Positions 6,804-13,522 of a stretch of DNA of 22,178 nt are shown here, in pieces. The DNA is from an uncultured Sphingomonadales bacterium (GTDB taxonomy: Bacteria > Pseudomonadota > Alphaproteobacteria > Sphingomonadales > Sphingomonadaceae). The stretch spans positions 1 to 22,178 of the forward strand of contig CAIKKO010000214.1 in assembly GCA_903828025.1 (NCBI GenBank), written 5' to 3'. The translations under genes were made by a program, and so were the position numbers. Each line of letters opens with the position of its first letter. Positions within the stretch are counted from its first letter, which is position 1. The notes under the pieces were generated by a model that was not told the origin of the DNA, made no database searches, and worked only from the letters and a program-made list of their open reading frames with translations.

Positions 6804-8087
6804 CTATCCCGCTTTGCCCTTCCGCCCCGCGCCGGACAGCACGAGCAGCAGCAGCACCGCCCCCACCGCGCTGATGATCCCGGCGACCAGAAACGCGCCC
6901 TGCATCGTGCCCATTGTGCCGCGCAGCACGCTGACGAGCAGCGGCGAGGAGAACTGGCCGAAGAAGAACGTCGCGGTCCAGATGCCCATGCCGCGCCCGC
7001 GATGCTGGAACGGCAGCTGGCTCTGCGCCCAGGCGATCAGCGTGGGGATCGCCATGCCCGCGCCGGTCTGCTGCAGCGCCATGCCGAGGATCATGCCCTG
7101 CCAGCCATGCGCCAGACCCATGACGGCTAGCCCTGCGCCCAGAAAGCCGAGGAAAATCGCGATCAGCACCGGCGAGGACACGCCGCGATGGCCCAGCCAC
7201 CAGAACAGGCTCGCGCCCGCCAGAATGAACAGCGTGGGCAGCGCGGTGATCTGGCCGATGCTCTGCGGATCGGTCACGCCCAGCTCCTGCCAAACGGTCG
7301 CACCATTGACGATGAACACATAGTAGATCGCCGAGGAAAACAGCGTGAGGCCCGCAATGCCGCCCATCGCGCCCCAGGGGAAGCCTTCCACGCTGCGCTC
7401 GTCCATGCCCAGCATCTTGCGCGCGGTGGCATCGCTCGCGGGCTCGTACATATAGCGCAGCATCGCCGCGAAGATCGGGAGGGCGAGGAGATAGAGCAGG
7501 AAAATCCCGTTCCAGCGCCACGCGGTCATCGTGCCGGCAAAGAAGATCATCAGCGACGAGAGCGCGGGGCCCACCAGCCCTTGCAGCGCGAGCCACTTGC
7601 GGCGGCCCTCGTCGGGCCAGTAATCCGCAATCAGCGTGTTGATCGTGGTGAGGATCGCCGCCTCGCACAGCCCGAGCAGCAGGCGCGAGGCGTAGATCGC
7701 ATCGAGGTGCTCAAGGAAAAACGGCGCGGCCCCGATGATGCCGTAGAAAAACGTGGCGATCAGCAGCAAGGTCCGCCGCCCGAACCGGTCGACCAGATAG
7801 CCCGCGAACAGCGCGACCAGTGCAATGGTCAGCCCCGGCGCGGTGACCATCGACGGCACTTTGGTGCCCGCCGTGGGATCGGTCGGCGCGAAATGGCCGA
7901 TGATCGCCGGGATCGCCGGAAACATCGAGACAATCGCCAGAATCGGCAGAAAACCCGCGATGATGACAGTGAGCCCTTGCGCGAGCCCGGGCTTGCGATC
8001 TGCCGCTGATGTGATGGCCAAGTTGTTTTCCCCCAACAGTTTTTTGGGTGCCTGCGGCTTGACCGCATTGCGCACGCCCTTGACCAT
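6804..8087 (-). CDS. MFS transporter, 12-TM, probable sugar or organic-acid carrier
   Basis: The 427-residue protein has about twelve hydrophobic helices and the major-facilitator motif A, GYLVDRFGRR, at residues 96-105 between helices 2 and 3. It belongs in the inner membrane. The helix pattern and the conserved WPDEGRRKWLA segment after helix 5 fit general solute carriers; the substrate cannot be read from the sequence. A TTG at 8021 (residue 23) preceded by GGGGGA is a reasonable alternative start that would remove a lysine-rich, poorly conserved-looking N-terminus and widen the promoter gap. It is transcribed away from the DHA2 transporter across only 52 bases, so the two may share control. 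In this locus it may take released sugar or aglycone into the cytoplasm (inference). Confidence 0.88.
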   Translation of the reverse strand: MVKGVRNAVKPQAPKKLLGENNLAITSAADRKPGLAQGLTVIIAGFLPILAIVSMFPAIPAIIGHFAPTDPTAGTKVPSMVTAPGLTIALVALFAGYLVDRFGRRTLLLIATFFYGIIGAAPFFLEHLDAIYASRLLLGLCEAAILTTINTLIADYWPDEGRRKWLALQGLVGPALSSLMIFFAGTMTAWRWNGIFLLYLLALPIFAAMLRYMYEPASDATARKMLGMDERSVEGFPWGAMGGIAGLTLFSSAIYYVFIVNGATVWQELGVTDPQSIGQITALPTLFILAGASLFWWLGHRGVSSPVLIAIFLGFLGAGLAVMGLAHGWQGMILGMALQQTGAGMAIPTLIAWAQSQLPFQHRGRGMGIWTATFFFGQFSSPLLVSVLRGTMGTMQGAFLVAGIISAVGAVLLLLVLSGAGRKGKAG

Positions 8088-8139
8088 AAGCCAGAGCGGT
8101 CCATAATAGAAGCGAGATTTTAGTTTAATCGGGGGCGAG
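8088..8139. promoter_or_regulatory. Shared divergent promoter region of two MFS genes
   Basis: This 52-base gap separates the start codons of two oppositely oriented transporter genes and is distinctly AT-rich in its middle (GATTTTAGTTTAAT, near 8115-8129), unlike its surroundings. Promoters for both genes should lie here or just inside the minus-strand gene if that gene starts at 8021. TTTAAT is a possible -10 for the plus-strand gene, but no convincing -35 partner was found. Confidence 0.4.
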
Positions 8140-9609
8140 GTGGCGGCACAGCAGGATCAGGCGGGGTCGGGCCAAAGACTGCCGCACGAACTGGATGAAC
8201 GCCAGCGCGCGCTCGCGTTCTTCACCGTGCTGACGGCGGTGGTGCTGGAAGTCGCCGATTCCACGATCATCAACACCGCGCTCCCCGCGATCCGCACCGG
8301 GCTGGGCGCCTCCCCGGCCGCGATGCAGTGGATCGTGGCGGGCTATCTGCTCACGCTCGGCGCGTTGCTGCTGCTGGGCGGGCGGCTGGGCGATGCCTTT
8401 GGCCACCGCCGCCTGTTTCTGGGTGGCGTGGGCGGGTTCGTCTGCGCCTCGATGCTGTGCGGGCTGGCGCAAAGCCCGTTGCAACTGGTGCTGGCGCGCG
8501 TGGTGCAAGGCGGCGCGGGCGCGATGATGGGGCCGCAGACCATGGCCATCGTGCAATTGCTCTACACCCCGCTGGAGCGCGTCTCGCGGCTGGCGTGGTT
8601 CGGCATGATCATCGGGCTGGCCGCGATTGTCGGCCCGATCATTGGCGGCCTGCTCATCCAGATGAACCTGTTCGGGCTGGGCTGGCGGCTGATTTTCCTG
8701 ATCAATTTGCCCATCGGCCTGTTTGCGCTGCTGATGGGGCGCACCACTCTGCCCTCCACTGCCGACCAGCACCGGGGCCTCGCCATTGATCTGGCGGGCG
8801 CGGCGGTGTTTGCGAGTGGCTTTGGCGCGCTGCTGTTTTCGCTGATCCAGGCGCGCGAACTGCTCGGCCTGCGCGGCGCAGCGCCGCTGTTCGCGCTGGG
8901 CCTCGCGCTCGTGCTGCTCGGCTGGCGGCGCGCGGCGGCGCGGCGGGCTGCAGGCCTGCCCGCGATGATCGAGCCCGCGCTGTTCGGCCTTCGCAGCTTC
9001 CGCTGGGGCGTGATCGCGGCGATGGCGTTCACCAGCGCCTCCATCGGCTTTCTGATGATCTTTGCAGTCTCGCTGCAACAAGGCCTCGGGCTGACCCCGC
9101 TCGGCACCGCGCTGGTGCATGTGCCGTTCGGCGCGGGCGTGATGCTGGCCATGGGGCTCATCGTGCCGCGCCTGCTGCCCCGGCTCGGGCGCGTGCTGCC
9201 GATGATCGGCGGGGTGCTGATGGCGATGGGCATCCTCGCGGTGCTGCTGCTGATCCGCAGCGGCACGGGCCACGGCCCGCTGCTGGTGGCGCTGCTCGCG
9301 CTGGCGGGGATCGGGTTCGGCACGCTCTCCGGCCCGCTCGGACCGATTGCCGTCTCCGATGTCGCGCGCAGCCATGCCGGCACCGCGAGCGCGACCTTGC
9401 GCACCGCGCAGCAACTGGGCGGCGCGTTCGGCATCGCGCTGGTCGGCAGCGCCTATTTTGCGGTGGGCGGCCACGATGCCGCCGCGCGGCTCAGCGGCCT
9501 GCTGCCCGGCGCGATCATGGTGGTCGTGCTGCTCGCCCTCGCCGTGTTTGCCGTCTCGCGCCTGCCCGCAGACTTGTTTGGCGCGCACCGCAAGGGCCCG
9601 GCGCATTGA
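8140..9609 (+). CDS. DHA2-family MFS transporter (EmrB/QacA type, about 14 TM)
   Basis: The 489-residue inner-membrane protein shows the marks of proton-driven drug exporters. Motif D1 (DSTIINTALPAI) is at residues 40-51, motif A (GGRLGDAFGHRR) at 80-91, and the antiporter motif C (GMIIGLAAIVGPIIGG) at 155-170. Length and helix pattern fit the 14-helix DHA2 group. The GTG at 8140 is used as start, with GGGGGCGAG directly before it. There is no adjacent membrane-fusion gene, so it is not part of an EmrAB-type pair. Within a glycoside locus it may export a toxic phenolic aglycone or a sugar; that is inference. The family assignment is firm, the substrate unknown. Confidence 0.92.
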   Translation: MAAQQDQAGSGQRLPHELDERQRALAFFTVLTAVVLEVADSTIINTALPAIRTGLGASPAAMQWIVAGYLLTLGALLLLGGRLGDAFGHRRLFLGGVGGFVCASMLCGLAQSPLQLVLARVVQGGAGAMMGPQTMAIVQLLYTPLERVSRLAWFGMIIGLAAIVGPIIGGLLIQMNLFGLGWRLIFLINLPIGLFALLMGRTTLPSTADQHRGLAIDLAGAAVFASGFGALLFSLIQARELLGLRGAAPLFALGLALVLLGWRRAAARRAAGLPAMIEPALFGLRSFRWGVIAAMAFTSASIGFLMIFAVSLQQGLGLTPLGTALVHVPFGAGVMLAMGLIVPRLLPRLGRVLPMIGGVLMAMGILAVLLLIRSGTGHGPLLVALLALAGIGFGTLSGPLGPIAVSDVARSHAGTASATLRTAQQLGGAFGIALVGSAYFAVGGHDAAARLSGLLPGAIMVVVLLALAVFAVSRLPADLFGAHRKGPAH

Positions 9610-9620
9610 CCTGAGCGCCG

Positions 9621-9671
9621 TTCATCGGCATTACCGATGAAGATGGGATTCCATCCATTTGTTCGGCAAAT
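9621..9671. promoter_or_regulatory. Three successive dyad symmetries upstream of the cupin gene
   Basis: Three inverted repeats sit one after another: TTCATCGG/CCGATGAA around CATTA (9621-9641), GATGG/CCATC around GATT (9642-9655), and ATTTG/CAAAT around TTCGG (9657-9671). They fill most of the 85-base gap between the DHA2 stop and the cupin start. They may be regulator sites, a terminator for the transporter gene, or a folded leader. None matches the candidate LacI operators elsewhere in the window. Confidence 0.45.
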
Positions 9672-9694
9672 ACATAACGATTGCGGGGGTTTAT

Positions 9695-10264
9695 ATGGAC
9701 GTCAAACCGGTGCGGCGCATTGTCACGGGCCACGATGCGGCCGGGCGCGCGATCCTTCAGGAAGACAGCGCGGTGGCGCGGGTCCAGCAAGTCGGCGGCG
9801 CGATCGGGCCGATGTTCCACGAGGTGTGGAACACGCAGAGCACCCCCGCCCCCATCGACGCGGCTTCAGGCGAACCGCCCGAATCCGGCATCATGCTCGC
9901 CCCGCCGAAGCACGGCACTCGCATCCGCGTGCTCGACATTCCGCCCGAGGGTGACGGCATCCGCACCATGACTCCCGAAGAAGCCGCCGCGCACTTCGCC
10001 GAAATCGGCGCGGGCCATGCCTCCAACGCGGCCAAGGCCGGCGCGCGCCACGCGCTGATGCACCGCACCGAAACCATCGACTACGGCATCGTGATCGAAG
10101 GCGAGCTCGTGCTGATCATGGATGAGGGCGAGACCACCTGCTATCCGGGCGATATCGTGATCCAGCGCGGCACCAACCACGGCTGGGCCAACCGCTCGGA
10201 CCGCAATTGCCGCATCGTGTTCGTGCTGATCGACGGGGAATTCACCCCCGATCTCAAGGCCTGA
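9695..10264 (+). CDS. Cupin-domain protein
   Basis: The 189-residue protein carries a single cupin barrel in its C-terminal half. Motif 1 is HRTETIDYGIVIEGEL, starting at H123, and motif 2 is PGDIVIQRGTNHGW, residues 151-164. Compared with the classic pattern, the second histidine of motif 1 is a threonine (T125) and the glutamate position is D129, so the metal site is incomplete or altered. The N-terminal 110 residues are not recognised. The ATG at 9695 is chosen because a G-rich ribosome site (GCGGGGG) precedes it; an upstream TTG at 9659 lies inside an inverted repeat. It sits between an exporter gene and a LacI regulator on the same strand. It could be an enzyme on the released aglycone or a sugar-binding protein; no function is assigned. 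Confidence 0.88.
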   Translation: MDVKPVRRIVTGHDAAGRAILQEDSAVARVQQVGGAIGPMFHEVWNTQSTPAPIDAASGEPPESGIMLAPPKHGTRIRVLDIPPEGDGIRTMTPEEAAAHFAEIGAGHASNAAKAGARHALMHRTETIDYGIVIEGELVLIMDEGETTCYPGDIVIQRGTNHGWANRSDRNCRIVFVLIDGEFTPDLKA

Positions 10265-10270
10265 AAACGT

Positions 10271-10283
10271 CAGGCCGCGCCTG
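10271..10283 (+). terminator. Short hairpin after the cupin gene
   Basis: CAGGC, CGC, GCCTG forms a short GC-rich stem-loop nine bases after the cupin stop codon. No T-run follows, so it is only a weak candidate terminator. The rest of the 160-base gap up to the LacI start (10424) shows TTGCAA and TTGTAT boxes near 10297-10322, but with an unfavourable 15-base spacing; no other signal was seen. Confidence 0.25.
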
Positions 10284-10424
10284 CAGAACCAGACTTTGCA
10301 ATTGGCCGCCGCTTGGTTGTATTGAGCCGGAGAACGATCCCAGCCCGCCTGCCCCAAGGAAGCTTGCCTGCACCATGTTGATGGCCCGCCCAGCCCCCAC
10401 TCCGATCCGCGCGGGCTGACCGGG

Positions 10425-11459
10425 ATGCGCAAGACCAGGCGGTCCACGATTGTCGATGTCGCCAAGCTGGCCGACGTCTCGGCCAAGACGGTCAGCCGCG
10501 TGATGAACAACGAGCCGCATGTCACCGAAGCGGTCAAGACCCGCGTGCGCGAGGCGATGCGCGAGCTGCGCTACACCCCCAATGTCGCGGCGCAGGGCCT
10601 CGTGCGCAGCCGCTCGTATCTGATCGGGCTGGTCTATGAAAAGCCCAGCCCGAGCTATGTGGTCGAACTGCAGAAAGGCGCGCTGGAGCGGCTCCATGGC
10701 GAGCGCTTCCGCCTTGTGGTGCTGCCGGTGGAATCGGTGACCGAGCGCGAGGACGAGATCATCGCGCTGCTGCGCTCCGCCGCGCTCGATGCGGTGCTGC
10801 TCGCCCCGCCCGCCTCCGACAACGCCGCGCTGATGCGCGAACTGCGTGAGGGCGGGCTGCCGTTCGCGCGGATTTCGCCCACTCGCCTGCTTGGGCAGGG
10901 GCCCTCGGTGGCGATGGACGATGTCGCGGCGGCGCAGGAAGCCGCCGAGCACCTGATCGCGCTGGGCCATCGCCGCATCGGCATCATCAAGGGCGATCCC
11001 AGCCACGCGGCGGCGGATGCCCGGCTGGTCGGCTATATGCAGGCGCTGGCCCGAAGCGGCATTCCGCTGCGCACCGAAATGATCGAATCCGGGCTGTTCA
11101 CGTTCGAATCCGGGCTCGTCGCGGCGCGGCGGCTGCTCGCGCTCGATCCCCCGCCGACTGCCATTCTCGCCCAGAACGACGACATGGCCGCCGCCACCGT
11201 GGCCGCCGCGCGCGAATGCGGCCTCTCGGTGCCGGAAGACGTCTCAGTGGTCGGCTTCGACGATTCCGATATTTCGCGCGTGGTCTGGCCGCCGCTCACC
11301 ACGATCCGCCAGCCGGTGGAGGATATGGCCTACCGGGCGATGGACATGCTGCTCGCCGTTCTGCGCGGGGAGGCAGAGGGCGGCGACGTGCTGCTCGCGC
11401 ACGAATTGCTCATCCGCCGCAGCAGCGGGCCGCCTCGCGCCGAGCCGCCCATACCCTGA
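10425..11459 (+). CDS. LacI-family transcriptional regulator
   Basis: The 344-residue protein has the standard layout. An N-terminal helix-turn-helix covers about residues 8-30 (TIVDVAKLADVSAKTVSRVM), and a hinge helix lies near 52-64 (PNVAAQGLVRSRS). A periplasmic-binding-protein-like effector domain follows, with AILAQNDDMA and VSVVGFDDSDI, both typical of sugar-responsive members. It normally dimerises on a palindrome and is released by a sugar. Candidate palindromes with a central CG pair, as LacI-family proteins prefer, occur at 18320-18333 and 20974-20987. It ends one base before the stop of the convergent ROK regulator gene. Control of the receptor and glycosidase genes is a reasonable inference, but the ROK regulator is an alternative candidate for those sites. 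Confidence 0.95.
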   Translation: MRKTRRSTIVDVAKLADVSAKTVSRVMNNEPHVTEAVKTRVREAMRELRYTPNVAAQGLVRSRSYLIGLVYEKPSPSYVVELQKGALERLHGERFRLVVLPVESVTEREDEIIALLRSAALDAVLLAPPASDNAALMRELREGGLPFARISPTRLLGQGPSVAMDDVAAAQEAAEHLIALGHRRIGIIKGDPSHAAADARLVGYMQALARSGIPLRTEMIESGLFTFESGLVAARRLLALDPPPTAILAQNDDMAAATVAAARECGLSVPEDVSVVGFDDSDISRVVWPPLTTIRQPVEDMAYRAMDMLLAVLRGEAEGGDVLLAHELLIRRSSGPPRAEPPIP

Positions 11460-11460
11460 T

Positions 11461-12639
11461 TCAGACCACATCCTCGGCGTGCAAGGCCAGATCATCAAAC
11501 GCCAACAGCGCCGCACCGACCGCAGAGGCATCCTCCGCCAGCGCGGCGGGGAGCACTGGCGCAATCGCCGGAGCATCGCGCCCGCCGCTGCGCAGCAGGA
11601 GATTGGTGCGCTGGGTCAGCCGTTCGAGCAGCGGGATCGGCAAGCGGCCGCCCACCAGCACCACCCCCGGATTGATCAGCAGGTTGACCGCCACCAGCGG
11701 CTGGACCAGCGCCCGCGCCGCTTCCTCGATCCAGTCATCGAAAATCCGCTGCAACGCGCCGTCGCTGCCCAGCGCCTCGCCATGCGCAAACGGCGGGCGG
11801 CCCGCTTGCGCCAGACGGCGATTGAGCCCGGCAATCGAGACAATCGACTGGAGCGGCACCGTGCCGCCCGCTTCGCCGGGCACGGGCATGAAGCCGATCT
11901 CGCCGCTGCGGCCATCCGCGCCGCGGTCATACTGGCCTGAAACCACCAGCCCGCCGCCGAGGCCATAGCTGATCAGCACGTAGAAAAAGCTCGGGGCCTT
12001 CTGGCCGCGCCCGAACTGCATTTCGCCGATGGCAGCGGCAGCGGCATCATTCTCGACAAAGATCGGCCGCCCCAGCGGATCGGCAAACAGCGCGGCCAGA
12101 TTGACCCCGGACCACTGCACATACTCGGCCGGCATGCCCGGCAAGTCGATCACCCCCAGCCCGTCGGGCAGCGCAAGGCCGATGCCGACGATGGCGCTGT
12201 GCTCCACCCCCGCCATCGCCAGCAGCCGGTCAAGCTGGCGGCGATAGAACGCGCGCACTTGCTCGGGCAGGGCAAAGGCGATTTCCTGATCGAGCCGGGC
12301 CTTCACCGTGCCGGCAAAATCGGCCAGCACCATGGTGATATGATCGCGGTCGACGTTGATGCCGATGGCATGCGCGCCCTCGGCATTGATCACCAGCCGC
12401 GTCGCGGGCTGGCCCCGCCCGCCGCGCTGCATGCCCGCGGTGCGCAGCAGCCCGCGCGCGATCAGGCGCTTGGTGATGTTGGTGATAGTGGGGTGCGCGA
12501 GGCCGGTCTGGCGAGCGAGATCGGCCTTGGTCAAGGTGCCATGCGCCCGGATCGCGCGCAGCACGATGCGGGTGTTGTGCGCCCCGGCATCCTCGATGGT
12601 CGCGCCTTGATAGCCCGCGCGCGGGAGCCCCAAATTCAC
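11461..12639 (-). CDS. ROK-family transcriptional regulator (NagC/XylR type)
   Basis: The 392-residue product begins with a winged helix-turn-helix (HGTLTKADLARQTGLAHPTI, then a wing GGRGQP) and continues with a full ROK sugar-binding domain retaining VENDAAAAAIGE and ISYGLGGGLV. The zinc-binding cysteine cluster of most ROK proteins is missing: after RSGEIGFMPV the sequence runs GEAGGTVPLQ with no cysteine. The GTG at 12639 is chosen as start. Upstream methionines at 12786 and 12756 lie inside the kinase gene and give a basic, unrelated N-terminus. It follows the kinase stop by ten bases and is the last gene of a three-gene operon. It probably senses the sugar that the neighbouring kinase uses. 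Its stop is one base from the LacI gene stop on the other strand. Confidence 0.9.
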   Translation of the reverse strand: MNLGLPRAGYQGATIEDAGAHNTRIVLRAIRAHGTLTKADLARQTGLAHPTITNITKRLIARGLLRTAGMQRGGRGQPATRLVINAEGAHAIGINVDRDHITMVLADFAGTVKARLDQEIAFALPEQVRAFYRRQLDRLLAMAGVEHSAIVGIGLALPDGLGVIDLPGMPAEYVQWSGVNLAALFADPLGRPIFVENDAAAAAIGEMQFGRGQKAPSFFYVLISYGLGGGLVVSGQYDRGADGRSGEIGFMPVPGEAGGTVPLQSIVSIAGLNRRLAQAGRPPFAHGEALGSDGALQRIFDDWIEEAARALVQPLVAVNLLINPGVVLVGGRLPIPLLERLTQRTNLLLRSGGRDAPAIAPVLPAALAEDASAVGAALLAFDDLALHAEDVV

Positions 12640-12649
12640 GGTTTCAGCG

Positions 12650-13522
12650 TCACGCGGCAGCGCCCTCCAGCTTGTCCAGCGCAACCGCGAGCGCGCCCAG
12701 CGGACCCGCCTGATCGCCCAGCAACGGCGCCCCAATCGCGACCGGCACTTGCGCATAGCCGCCAAGGCTGGCGCGCGCCGCCGCATCGACCCGCGCGATC
12801 AGCCCGGGCCGCGCGGCCAGCACTCCGCCGCCCAGGGCAACCCGCTCGGGCGCGCCGGTCAGCACGATGGTATGGACAAGCCGCGCAAGCACATGGACGA
12901 CCTGATTCCAGACCGGATGGCTTTCGTCCAGCGTTTCCCCCGCCTGCCCCGCGCGCGCGGCAATCGCGGGGCCGGAAATCAGCCCTTCGACACAGGCCCC
13001 GTGGAACGGACACGTGCCCGGCGCGCTATCGCCCGGCGCGCGGTCGACAAAGATGTGCCCCATTTCGCTGTGCGCGCGGCCTGCCATGGTGCGGTGCCCC
13101 ACCACCAGCCCGACGCCGACCCCGGTGCCGACGGTGATATAGGCATGGTTGGCCATGCCCTGCGCCCCGCCCCAGCGCCCCTCGGCCAGCGCCGCGCCGT
13201 TGACATCGCTGTCGAGCCCGACCGGCAGGCCGTAGCGCCGCTCCAGATGCTGGGCGAGCGGAAACCCCTGCCAGCCGGGCTTTGGCGTGGCGAGGAACGT
13301 GCCGAAATCGGGCGCGGCGGGATCGGTGCGGATCGGCCCGAACGCTGCGACGCCGATGGCCTGAACCGCATGCGCCGCGGTCCATGCGTCAAGGATCGCG
13401 CACAGCGCCACCACCGTGGTGCGCGCGTCCGCCGTCGGCACGCGGCGCTGATCCAGCACCTCGCGCCCCCGCGCCAGACTGGCCACGCATTTGGTTCCGC
13501 CCAGTTCCAGCCCGATAATCAC
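12650..13522 (-). CDS. ROK-family sugar kinase (fructokinase-like)
   Basis: The 290-residue cytoplasmic kinase has the ATP-binding start IGLELGGTK at residues 3-11, a catalytic aspartate D106 in SDVNGAALAEG, and a second glycine-rich loop ITVGTGVGVG at 129-138. Its zinc motif resembles bacterial ROK fructokinases: H156, then CPFHGAC with C171, H174 and C177. The family phosphorylates fructose, glucose, mannose or allose at C6 with ATP. The GTG start at 13522 overlaps the halogenase-family stop by four bases (GTGA), and the stop is ten bases from the ROK regulator. The kinase probably handles hexose released by the nearby glycosidases. Fructose or mannose is favoured by the zinc motif, but specificity cannot be settled from the sequence. 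Confidence 0.93.
   Translation of the reverse strand: MIIGLELGGTKCVASLARGREVLDQRRVPTADARTTVVALCAILDAWTAAHAVQAIGVAAFGPIRTDPAAPDFGTFLATPKPGWQGFPLAQHLERRYGLPVGLDSDVNGAALAEGRWGGAQGMANHAYITVGTGVGVGLVVGHRTMAGRAHSEMGHIFVDRAPGDSAPGTCPFHGACVEGLISGPAIAARAGQAGETLDESHPVWNQVVHVLARLVHTIVLTGAPERVALGGGVLAARPGLIARVDAAARASLGGYAQVPVAIGAPLLGDQAGPLGALAVALDKLEGAAA

Noticed and set aside
6676..7323. Open frame of 215 codons on the plus strand overlapping the MFS gene end
   Set aside because: Its translation is Pro/Ser/Met-rich with no helices or motif; the minus strand encodes the MFS helices.
8125..9606. Open frame of 493 codons on the minus strand opposite the DHA2 transporter
   Set aside because: Its translation is dominated by Gln, Arg, Ala and His, as expected from the reverse of a Leu/Ala/Gly-rich membrane protein.
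9659..9694. Upstream TTG start for the cupin protein
   Set aside because: The TTG lies inside an inverted repeat and lacks a ribosome site; the ATG at 9695 has a G-rich one.
12640..12786. Longer N-terminus for the ROK regulator starting at 12786 or 12756
   Set aside because: It would overlap the kinase gene by over 100 bases and adds a basic stretch unlike ROK regulators, which begin shortly before the winged helix.
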